From positions 434,001 through 498,000 of the forward strand of contig BQMF02000218.1 of NCBI GenBank assembly GCA_027922465.2: DNA of 64,000 nt, written 5' to 3'. This document shows positions 33,640-49,884 of the stretch, piece by piece (position 1 is the stretch's first letter; each line of letters begins with the position of its first letter). Origin of the DNA: Turritopsis dohrnii (Eukaryota > Cnidaria > Hydrozoa > Anthoathecata > Oceaniidae). A program made the position numbers and the translations under genes. The notes below the pieces were generated by a model. That model was not told the origin of the DNA, searched no databases, and worked only from the letters and a program-made list of their open reading frames with translations.

Positions 33640-33975
33640 TAGCTATAATGTAAAGGTTCCGAAATATGAACAGGTAATAAAAGTACTCATATAGGTGAGA
33701 ATGCGGGTAAGATAAATAAACGCATAGGTGTAATTGGTTATAATTGTTTCAGGATTACAAATTACATAGAATAATTATCTAAACATTAAACAATACAATG
33801 TAAAAGTACCGAAATATGTCCAGTTAATGTAAGTACACATATTAGTGAGATTGCGAGTAAGATAAAAACGTTCCAGGTGTAAATGATTATAAAAGTTTTA
33901 AGAAAATAAATGACAAAGGTAATTACTCAAATGATAAACAATACAATGTAAAAGTGCCGAAATATGTCCAGTTAA
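33640..33975. repeat. About 150-bp degenerate tandem repeat, 2-3 copies
   Basis: The block AATGTAAAAGT(A/G)CCGAAATATG, followed by TCCAGTTAATG and GTAAGATAAA, recurs near 33648, 33799 and 33948. The third copy overlaps the 3' end of the neighbouring gene. Confidence 0.65.
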
Positions 33976-34308
33976 TGATGATGTACGTGCGTATGAAGGA
34001 ATCCATGAGGAAGTGAACATATAACAATAACCCAGTCCCTTTCGGTAATCCATGTAAAATCGACCGTAAGCATTGTGAAGAACAAAGTGTTTATAAGTCG
34101 TTTTCGACAATCTTGCAAGAAAATCATGTCTAATACCCATATCGGGATGCTTTGTTAAAATCTCATCAAATGGAATAATTTCATTTAAATAGGCATAACC
34201 TAAAAATCGATAAACGAGCGTAGTATTAAGTTGTCGTATGCTAAGTTCTGGATGTCGTTCTTTTTCCATTTGTATAATTTCTGTAATACAAACCGATTGT
34301 TGAAACAT
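33898..34308 (-). CDS. Polinton right-end gene B, unknown function
   Basis: A 136-residue frame starting MFQQSVCITEIIQMEKERHP and rich in aromatic residues (GRFYMDYRKGLGYCYMF). No domain was recognised and no membrane segment is clear. The last 30 residues fall in repeat DNA and may be replaced by a splice. Together with its neighbours on both sides it forms a same-strand set of three at the right end of the element. Confidence 0.5.
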   Translation of the reverse strand: MFQQSVCITEIIQMEKERHPELSIRQLNTTLVYRFLGYAYLNEIIPFDEILTKHPDMGIRHDFLARLSKTTYKHFVLHNAYGRFYMDYRKGLGYCYMFTSSWIPSYARTSSLTGHISALLHCIVYHLSNYLCHLFS

Positions 34309-34382
34309 TCTTTAAGAGTTGGAATATATTAAAACAAAGAGTATATGAAATTTATTTATTTATTTCTAAAATGATAAAAATA

Positions 34383-34799
34383 TTACAATTCATTTTCAAA
34401 CCATTCATTGAAAGAATAATAAACATTTGAGAGAGATTGACATAAAAGTTCTTCTACACTTTGAAGCCATTCGGAATCATCATACAGTTGTTCTTTGCTT
34501 ATAAAGTCTTTGCATTTCAAGCGTTTTGCACAAAGTTCATTACTTTTCATAAAATCTACCATATGGAATAGATTATAGAAATTGTCGAAAACCAACTCCT
34601 CGATAGATTTCATCACGCAGTCGTGTTGCAGTTGAGACGGATGATTGATTTCACATCCATAACACTTTACTGATTGCATAAACAACGTTTTCATTTCTCG
34701 CGCCACAATTTCACATAATGTTCGACGATAAAGCGACTGTGTGGAATTTAGATCCCACTCATCAATAACACACCATTCTTCTAAACCTTTGAAATTCAT
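34383..34799 (-). CDS. Polinton right-end gene C, Cys-containing protein of unknown function
   Basis: A 138-residue single-exon frame starting MNFKGLEEWCVIDEWDLNST. The segment CYGCEINHPSQLQHDCVM (C-x2-C-x8-H-x5-H-x-C) looks like a metal-binding knuckle. I recall similar 'CYGCxxxHxSQxxHxC' proteins as lineage-specific uncharacterised proteins in cnidarian genomes, often beside Polinton genes. That memory needs checking. The gene starts 106 bp inside the right inverted repeat, so its promoter probably overlaps that repeat. Confidence 0.6.
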   Translation of the reverse strand: MNFKGLEEWCVIDEWDLNSTQSLYRRTLCEIVAREMKTLFMQSVKCYGCEINHPSQLQHDCVMKSIEELVFDNFYNLFHMVDFMKSNELCAKRLKCKDFISKEQLYDDSEWLQSVEELLCQSLSNVYYSFNEWFENEL

Positions 34800-34904
34800 T
34801 TTGAAAAAGAAACTTTTTGTAACAATTTGCTGGTGTTCCTCTCGAAAGTAAAATTCGACTGTTACACTTGAATGATTATACTAATGACATTATTAATAAA
34901 TGTA

Positions 34905-34970
34905 CAACGCTGATTGGTTCTTGAGGTTGTGACGTCAGACGTGATGTAGAACTGTCACTTTATATCTACT
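34905..34970 (-). repeat. Polinton terminal inverted repeat, right (66 bp)
   Basis: The reverse complement matches 22811-22876 with two mismatches. It ends ...TATATCTACT. Confidence 0.93.
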
Positions 34971-34976
34971 ACAAAA
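34971..34976. repeat. Target-site duplication, right (ACAAAA)
   Basis: Identical to 22805-22810. Confidence 0.85.
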
Positions 34977-35469
34977 GCTTCGGCTGCAAACTCAATGATG
35001 ATCGAGGTATAATTAACCAACATCTAGTGTAAATATCTTATATCTAAAGGTTTGGTGTTCACTATATCAAGCATTCCGTTTTTGTTTTTGATTTCCACAG
35101 CTCTATGTCGCTAGCACCTGACTTTTACCGGGCATTTTTCGACCTTTCTAAAATCAATGATTCAAGGCCACAGAAAAAGACATGAGTGGATTACAGATGT
35201 TCTCACTGATGACATAAACACAACGTTTTCTTGTCTGTGAAAACAAAATGACACTTGTGTGATAGAAACATCTTTTCTCGTATCACTATCATTGTAAACT
35301 ACAAGGTACTCTTATATAAGCTATTTACATAAAACCCAAATTGATGATACGTCGTGAGAAAAACAATCGCCTTTACATGAGTATCCAGCAAGTTGACAGT
35401 AGTGTGACGGCCAGCCAACGCTACTACTATCAGTCGTGTACGATTTCTGAGTTTTTGTCAAGTCTTATG

Positions 35470-37711
35470 TTACCCTTCCTGTTGTAAAAATGGATTTGCG
35501 ATGGCTTCCATTCCGTCAACAGGACATATAAGAACGACGGCTGTTCCCCGACAAACAACGATGCCGAGAGTGCGCGTTTCATCAGATAATTTGTATGGGT
35601 CTTCAGGATCTATAAAAATAAACAAAATGGTATATACTTTACTTGGACAAATTCTAGCAGGGTGCAATTTTCGTGGTCTCAAAATAAGGCGAATTTTTTT
35701 TTTATTTCGCAGGGATTTATTTTTGCAGATCAGTACGGAAGCCGAGAATGCCAAACTTGACTTCAGTAAAAAACCGTGCCATCAAAATTTAACGAGATTT
35801 TAAAATTCAAATCAAAATTTGATGCGAATCAAAATTTTTCACTGTCACGATTTCAATATGTTGCTTTCTTTATGCACTGTCGGTTTGCAGTTTTGCTGAC
35901 ACATTTTCCAAATTTCATTATCGAAGTTGAAAAGTTTGTTGTCTCGATTTCAAAATAGAAACCGATGAAATAGTAATAGTAATAATAAGAAATAGTAAGC
36001 AATGTGGACCAACAGCTTTTTCTCCTCAACTTTATCGTTTTTAAAAGGTGAACTTTCAATCAACATGTAAGTAAGTTGTGGTGTGCTTGGCTGCAGAAAC
36101 ACTTGTCTGTGATTTAATAACAAAAGTTTGGTGGCATTTTTTTAGTTGAATCAGGCTACAAATGATGATGATATTAATAACTGCTGCTCTGGCCTGGATG
36201 GCCTGTTCTTTTAAGTGAAATTGAGCATAATGGCAATCTTTTACAACCAAGACCTTGTGCCTAACACCACAATTGACACAGAATGCTCCACAGTTGTGAC
36301 AAAACATTTTACATCACTGTGATCAGCAGATGACCTTGGTCACTGTACTTTATACAGCACACACATCTTAAGTTCTATATACTTATATAACATTTTTCAT
36401 ATTTACTTATGTATTTCGAAACTGAGACATAAAAACGTTTTTTTAAATGTGACATCAAATTTTTAACTTTATTTTTTTTCTTCGAACTTTACAATTCCAT
36501 TTTTTAAACTTAAACTTTGAAATCTCAGTCTACTTTTCTAATGTTTTGCCTCGCATTTAATTTCCAGGATTGAAGTTATTTTCGATACTTCATGGATGTG
36601 TGCTTTTCACTTTTTGGTTGTATATAGAGTTTTAATTCTTGAAATAGTTCTTATATAATTAAGATTAACTTCCTCTGAAGGTTCACGCTTAAAGGAGCAG
36701 GAAGCAATGAGATTTTTGGATTGAGATTGACCAATGAGATGAAAGGTTCCCATTGCACCAGTGTGAACAAGGGTGAACAAGAACAATGATTTAAGTCAGT
36801 AAAAATCATGCACACAAGGATTTATTCTTACCTCTGATAAATTCTGTACAGTTATCCAACACAATGTTCAGAAGATGGTCATATCCTTTTAAAACACCAG
36901 CCACTACAACAGGAGGTATTTCTTATTATTAAATGTTAACACTGTTATTATTTCATACATCAGTTCTTTAGAAGTATAATGCTTTTTCAGCAAGCATACT
37001 TGACATTCCAGTCAACTTTATCGACTATACTGAAGTCGTGCTTAAGATTTCGAGAGTTTAAGCCTATTATAAACATTTTGGTCGTTCTTATTCCAATCAA
37101 TCTTTGTGACAAGGATATTTGAATACTTTCTCTGAATTTGAAAGGTAAATGTTGAGCTCTACTGAAGCTCTGATCTTTAAGTGCTGGACAATGTAACAAA
37201 CAACTTTTGCTGTAACACATACCTTCTCTCCCTCCACTGAATTTTAACCTGATTGCCTTATCAACATATTTAGATAAGTCCAAAATGGAAGTCTTCTTGG
37301 CTTTTCGATCATCCTATAATGAAGTTTACAAACATTTTATTAAAAAGTCATATTTTTGTTTTAAAAGTTACCAAAATAAAGAAAATAGAAATAGTGCACA
37401 AAAATCACCAGCAAAAAGCGCTGGCCAAACGAACGCAACATTTCATGCAACATTCAATGCAACATTTGCAAAAATGTTGCAATCGCTTGAGGGGGTTTTT
37501 TGAAAGCAAGTAAAGTCCTTTCAAAATAGATACCATCATGGCAACCATTTGATTTGACGTTCGAAATTCAAAATGTTTTAAGAAAATCTTGTTTTGATAT
37601 GTCAAATGAATGCAACATCATAAAAAGGGTTGCAACATTATTACAACACGTTGTAGTCATACAACACGTTTGACCAGCGCTTAAGCAAAAGTAGTTAACA
37701 CTTACAGACAT
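35470..37711 (-). CDS. LSM7: U6 snRNA-associated Sm-like protein LSm7 (four exons)
   Basis: Exons: 37706-37711 (two codons, MS), 37223-37313, 36832-36903 and 35470-35609. The total is 309 nt and 102 residues, close to the 103 of human LSm7. The Sm1 motif is ILDLSKYVDKAIRLKFSGGR plus EVAGVLKGYDHLLNIVLD. The Sm2 motif contains GIVVCRGTAVVLICP, followed by DGMEAIANPF, a diagnostic LSm7 end. LSm7 is part of the LSm2-8 ring (nuclear, binds the U6 3' oligo-U) and the LSm1-7 ring (cytoplasmic, decapping of deadenylated mRNA). The 6-nt first coding exon is unusual but phase and donor (TCT|GTAAGT) agree. The Polinton lies about 0.5 kb past its stop. Intron 1 carries a MITE. Confidence 0.95.
37417..37682. 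mobile_element. 266-bp MITE in LSM7 intron 1
   Basis: The ends are inverted: AGCGCTGGCCAAACGAACGC on the left, and AGCGCTGGTCAAACGTGTTG as the reverse complement on the right. The interior is rich in repeated GCAACATT words. The target duplication is unclear. Confidence 0.7.
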
Positions 37712-38868
37712 GGTTATTCAATCAGAAAGTTGATCAAGAACTTAAGTTATTTTTTAAGTCTAAATGAAAGTAAACAAAATTCATTAGCAGCGAATATATT
37801 ACAATCGATTTCAAAATGACAGCTACATTATAAAAAAAACTTGATTTTACTTTAAAATTGACGAGTGTAAAATGCTCAGATCAACTGTGTTCACATTTCA
37901 TGTTATGCTGCAATCCTTTAGATTTTATAAAACTAAAGTTTTCATGTGTGTTGCAGTTATGTCAACTCACACGCTTTGAGTGTGTGACACAAACATTTTG
38001 GTTATCACACACGCAGATTTTTTCTTTATGATCTCAAACAAAAATTTTGCATAATGTTTAAAAAAAATATTAGTTTTCTGCTCCTTATGTGCTAATGATG
38101 TTAAGTATTGCATTCCTTTTTTCTATGGACACAAAATTACTTTCGCTTTTGTTTTCCGTAAAATTCAATATGCACAGCGGTAGGGCAAACAAGAAGGAAT
38201 CCAGATGGCCGAGTTAGCAGCTATCAGAGAAAAATGAGGCAAACAAACTGAAATAACTACTTATTTCTAACATCACTTTTGATCGAAATATTTCGACGGA
38301 GAAAAACATGGTCATGCGCATTAAATATTTTCTGCTTTTGGAGCGAAAAATTTAGCGATACAGCATGCCTGATTTCAAAATTTTCCCTGTGGTGCCAACC
38401 AAGGTTGTGCCATCGGGTGACACTGAACCAGGTAAATCTCTCACACATTTTAGTTTTAAAAGTTGGTGTCTCTGGTGTTGATTTCTTCATACAAATTTAT
38501 CCCCCATAAGATGTTTTCAAAATTGATTGTTTCATTTTGCATTAAAGAAGCCAATCAGCTGTGACTCCAACATACACAAAGTCATACACTAAAATGTAAG
38601 AAGACAAAAAAACAAACAAATAAACAAACAAACAAAAAAAGATTGTTATAAATTCTAAAAAGCTAGATACTGTCTGATTGTGTGATATATAGAAACCACT
38701 GATTAGGTTTTTTAAATGGTTTAAAGGCATAAAGGTTAGTTCCAGGTGACTAACCGTAGATTGAAAGAAGTTTCACCAAGTTATGGATTGGTAGGTAATA
38801 GAGCGTATCCCGAAGGATTAAGGATTTAGGTAGAGTGCCCACTGACTTTCCTCTAGTATATATTAAAT
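37712..38868. other. Intergenic DNA upstream of LSM7
   Basis: No gene was recognised. It contains an A/C-rich run (ACAAACAAATAAACAAAC) near 38605-38640. Confidence 0.4.
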
Positions 38869-39262
38869 TCATGTGGTATTCTGAATGTAACGATGCAACT
38901 GATGATTGAGGGCTGAGTGTACGAATAATACATTGCAGGTTTTAACAATCAAGATAGTAAGAAAACCAAGTTTAGCAAAGAGAGGCTTGGAAGGGGTAGG
39001 AAGAGGAGAGGATGTGATAATAGAAGCAGTAGATTTTTGAAGTAGAAGGATACGTTTAGTGATAGAAGATTCTTGTTGAGCCCAAACCTGGCAACCATAG
39101 CGCAAGTGAAATGTGAAGATAGCATGATAAAATATTAAGAAGAATAGCCAGAGGAACAAAGTGGCAGATTTTACAGAGGGCACCACTAGCGACGCTATTT
39201 CCTTTTCGCACCGCCCTATCTTTTTCACTGAAAAACCATTCTACAGCACAAGGAACATGCAC
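38869..39262 (-). mobile_element. LINE reverse-transcriptase C-terminal fragment
   Basis: The minus-strand frame holds FHLRYGCQVWAQQESSITKR, then ILLLQKSTASIITSS, SKPLFAKLGFLTILIVKTCN and VHSALNHQLH. This is the order found after the polymerase core of Jockey/CR1-like LINEs (SYGCQVWG..., LQKRALRII..., PSNPLFKEL..., F..NQLP). Upstream (39056-39262) it continues in another frame. It is truncated and inactive. Confidence 0.75.
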
Positions 39263-40373
39263 ATAGTGAAAAAAAGATTGAATAGAAGGAGAGAAAGTAA
39301 TAAAAGATACATTTAAATATTTGAATATGGTTAAATTTCAAGCTTTCAAGAGAAAAGTTTACTTAAACGATTTGCGCACACAAATGCATTTGCCATATTT
39401 TTTTACTAGTTGGCTCATCACGGAGATAAAATAACCCTAATCCTAAACCCTGACCCTAACTACCTCCAGGACGGAGAGTGATGCAAAAGTGTGGAGAAAG
39501 ATATACGCAAGCCAAGCAATTCGGCAGCGTTTTTATAAAATAATCTTCCATCCTGAGACATTGACGGAGCATTTATTTTTGGAGGAAGCCATTTTTAATG
39601 TTTTTTCCACAATGATTGCGACCTGGTGTTAGATTTTACTCTATTATAATTAATCAGTATTATTTGGCAATTCACTTTGTAACTGCCCATCCATAACGTT
39701 GGCTGAATGAATATGTTTTTAGATAATAATTAGTTTGGTTTGATTTTTTGTCTTTAAATGAAGGAAATAAACCATCTGACTCAAAGTTAGCGGCAAGCGG
39801 CACCTAGCGGTTAAGGGGGAGGAGGAGGAGAGGAGAGAGCAGGCACTCTATAATTTAAACGGGTATTTTTCTATTACAATGATATCTTAATAATGAGAAA
39901 AACTAGACTAGCGTTCCTAATTGAAAAGGCTGTTCGTAGTTCGAATGGAGCCTCTCTGCTGCTGCAAGAAGGTTTGAATGCTTGCGCTTCTTGTTGGATG
40001 ATGGGGATGATGTGATGCTTGAGAGAGCACACGTTATTCTCATATGCCCCATGAGGCTGAATTTTCGCCTATCTACTACAACAGAAGTTACTCGTTCTGT
40101 TTGGAAAAGAAAATATAAAATGTATGTAAATTCTGTTCTTAGTAGAGGTATTAATTTCCTCCTCGTCAAGTTGCATGAGGGACCTTCGCACCGAACGTTT
40201 AGACTCCACAGCTATCTCTGCCATCATGGCTCATCTTGAAAAACTCGATTTCCCAAATTTTAAGGTTGAGCAACATTGACCGTGTTTGCTTCGCGGACAA
40301 GTCCTGATTTCCACGAAATCTTTTGAACAGGAGCTGTTTGAAAACGAAAGTGTAATTTTTGTTGGAGAAAAGC
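39263..40373. other. Intergenic DNA and 5' flank of ribokinase
   Basis: It contains a degenerate CCCTAA-like tract at 39432-39463 and a purine-rich run near 39815-39840. An open frame at 39982-40239 (+) was judged unsupported. Confidence 0.4.
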
Positions 40374-47345
<6,972 letters not shown>

Positions 47346-49436
47346 ATTGTTTTTTGGTTTTTCTTCTCCTTGCCGAGTTATTCAAGGAGATAGTGAATCT
47401 TAGAAGGGGTTTCTTAATACTATGGGCGTCATGGCGTATTCAGAGGCGTATTCAGGGTCAATCAAAAAATGTCCAACGTTATAATATTTCTTTTCAGTCT
47501 TAAATGTCGATTCTGAAAGTTTTTGATATTCAAATTGCCAAAAAAGTATCAAAACATATGTAAAAAATATATGTAACGGGTGTCAAAATAAATATTATTG
47601 AAAACATTGGTCGCCATAACAAGTTTGATTTACGAGATAATGTATAAATGTTGACATGGCGTTGGTGGGTGTGCGTACAATACTGGGCTAGATAAAATGT
47701 TGATAACCCATCTGGCTTTATTCTTTATTTACACGAAAGATCAGTTACTATGATAAGAAGGTACACCCGTTTTGTTTGTCATGAAATATTTCAATGAGAA
47801 GTTACTAAAAGTTGTGGTGTTAAAAATAAAAGTCGAGAGACATTTTTTATTAAAATAAAGCAGAAGCTTTTCGATTAAAAAATCATCGTCAGTGCATATA
47901 CATACAAATAAAAGTTGTTGTGAACTTTGTTTTCAGGTTTCTTTACAAGTTTCTTATTTTGAGAACTGAAATTTCGTTTTTGCGAGAAAAACATTAAGAC
48001 GTGTTAATCCTCTCCACACTCAAAATAACCCATGGTCTCTTAATCTTACTTTGTTTAAATTGTAGGTACTAAAGTGGAGTCAATTGTATTTCAGTACCAA
48101 AAGGCCCTTAAATTTCTGGTACTTATGAAGTATAGTTATACCTTATACAAAAACAATGTGTGATTGTTTTTTGGAAGAATTGTTGTGTTATTGCTTCCTT
48201 TTTGTCAGTTGAAGTATGATGTGCCAGCCGTTCAACAATGTCATTCTACGTTTCCTCAGGAAATACAAAATTATTTTGAAGGTAAATTATGCACCCACGA
48301 AGAACGGTAAAAGCCTCATTAAAGTAGATCAAGTTACTTGTTAATGCTATTATGAATCATTACACTTATTATTGTTCGCTACCAACGAACATTCCCGAAA
48401 GAAAGTAACTCAATTTATAGACCTTAAGTCATTTCAATAACGAAATAGCACCTCTGAAACCTATTATAATCTTCTGAGGGCAATAAAAACAGTAAAATTT
48501 TATGAGAAGGCCAATCTCATTCAGCATAACTTTTACCTTTTTAAATCCCACACAGACCTGTGGTTAGACAGTAATACTTTTTATTTCAGAATGCGAAGGC
48601 TTTCGCAAAAACCTGCTTCAGACAAACTATTCCCTGGTTCATTGAAGCACGTTAGACAAGATAACAGCTATAAAGTTGGTCTCTAAGAACCTTTTTTTAA
48701 TTTAAATTAGGTATATTTTTGGAGACAATATGCAGATGTCCTATAATACAACATGTGTAGAAATGTTAAATAAAGATATTTGGTGAGATTCTAACACCAC
48801 CCTCTCTTCTTTCTCTCAAAACGAGAACACTCTAAATTCATCCTGGGCGACCAATCATTTTCTATTGTTTAATTATTTCACAAAAACATCGCAATAATCA
48901 GTCCATAACACCATCCATCCGATTAAGATGTTTGTTTTTTATGAAATATATTAATCATCCAGTAATCAGTTGAGTGACTGAGGAAATGGTGAGGGTATGC
49001 TAGTTAAAGTGAACTCCAGGGCCTTTTTTCGATACCATAAAGAAGAGGAAGTCCCGGGAACGAGGTTGATTTAGGAACCATTCAGTCACCATGCTAGGAA
49101 GTTAATTAATGGTTACTAGAGTACCAAAATGTTTTGGCTTTTTTCTAATATGGTTGGTTCGACTAATTGGATTGGTTCAAAGTTCAAACTCTTTAATAAG
49201 AACCAGAGGAAACAGAGGCTGAAAGGCTGACGAAAGTTATTTCTATCTCTACCTATCGATGCACAATTTAAGTTAGAAGTTATCTAAAATTTCCCGCACC
49301 TTCTTTCTTTTTGAAATTCATCGGCGAAACTAATTGTTGAGTTGACGGCGCTTCGACAAAAACATCTTTTATTTATTTATGTATTTATTGGTTTAATCGC
49401 GATTTTAATGGCAGTTCATTCGGTACTGTCGAATCA
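47346..49436. other. 3' flank of ribokinase and intergenic DNA
   Basis: No gene was recognised. It holds a partial MITE copy at 47451-47515, listed separately. Confidence 0.4.
47451..47515. mobile_element. Partial copy of the CAGAGGCGTA MITE
   Basis: CAGAGGCGTATTCAGGGTCA then ATCAAAAAATG, and later TATTTCTTTTCAGTCTTAAA. It matches the minus strand of the element at 32142-32306. The other half is missing. Confidence 0.6.
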
Positions 49437-49706
49437 TCAGTTATTTTTGTTTAAGGAAATACAATCACTATGGTAACCTTCATTGCGGTAGTTCCTATAA
49501 ATCCGATAATGTTTCCGATAATGTTTCCACATCGGAAGATAATTCATCATATCGATGAAGGCTTGTTTCTTATCACCAAAACTTTCCTGTGTGTAACAAT
49601 CTATTAACCGAGCTTCATTAAAAACCCATTTCTTTTCCAAACCCCCCATAAGAACTAGTATTTCTTTCGATAAGAGTTTTATATTTTTCATGCAAGGAAT
49701 GGTCAC
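49437..49706 (-). CDS. Possible small gene of unknown function
   Basis: An 84-89-residue frame with natural-looking composition, for example GLEKKWVFNEARLIDCYTQE and a Tyr/Arg-rich end (KHYRKHYRIYRNYRNE). No family was recognised. It has no introns and no visible domain. A chance frame or a transposon relic is equally likely. Confidence 0.25.
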   Translation of the reverse strand: MTIPCMKNIKLLSKEILVLMGGLEKKWVFNEARLIDCYTQESFGDKKQAFIDMMNYLPMWKHYRKHYRIYRNYRNEGYHSDCISLNKNN

Positions 49707-49800
49707 GTATCAATTTGAACGGAAAACCGCAAGATTAGTCAATCAATGAGAAATCTAAAATAACAAAACCAAATCGCATGGTGAAATTGATGTAATCAAC

Positions 49801-49884
49801 ACCAATCAGAACACCAATCTTATAAGAACACCAATCAGAACACCAATCTTATAAGAACACCAATCAGAACACCAATCTTATAAG
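49801..49884. repeat. 29-bp tandem repeat, three copies
   Basis: Unit ACCAATCAGAACACCAATCT then TATAAGAAC at 49801, 49830 and 49859, essentially identical. It includes CCAAT boxes twice per unit. It lies just upstream of the minus-strand frame at 49437. Confidence 0.85.

Larger units (their letters stand above)
22811..34970. mobile_element. Polinton/Maverick-like element, 12.16 kb, rearranged and non-autonomous
   Basis: Bounded by 66-bp inverted repeats and a 6-bp duplication. Inside are an interrupted left gene (+), a spliced family-B polymerase (-), minisatellites, deletion remnants and a reversed polymerase piece (+). A RING gene and two unrecognised genes (all -) fill the right end. Typical autonomous Polintons are 15-20 kb and also carry a retroviral-type integrase, FtsK/HerA-like ATPase, cysteine protease and capsid genes. 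None is intact here; only an apparent ATPase start survives. The nearly identical terminal repeats argue for fairly recent mobility, while the interior shows deletions, inversions and three later insertions. Confidence 0.9.

Noticed and set aside
22979..34799. CRISPR-like reading of the regular minisatellites
   Set aside because: The units are head-to-tail without unique spacers, in a eukaryotic element. They are minisatellites.
36056..36307. Cys-rich frame (FCHNCGAFCVNCGVRHK) in LSM7 intron 3
   Set aside because: A few cysteine pairs resemble a zinc ribbon, but the rest is unstructured and it lies inside an intron of a confirmed gene. Too weak to call.
39432..39463. CCCTAA-like tract resembling telomere repeat
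   Set aside because: Only a few degenerate units (CCCTAATCCTAAACCCTGACC), so it is neither a telomere nor a convincing interstitial array.
39982..40239. 85-residue frame upstream of ribokinase
   Set aside because: It has no recognisable motif and overlaps an equally long opposite frame. No splice pattern links it to anything.
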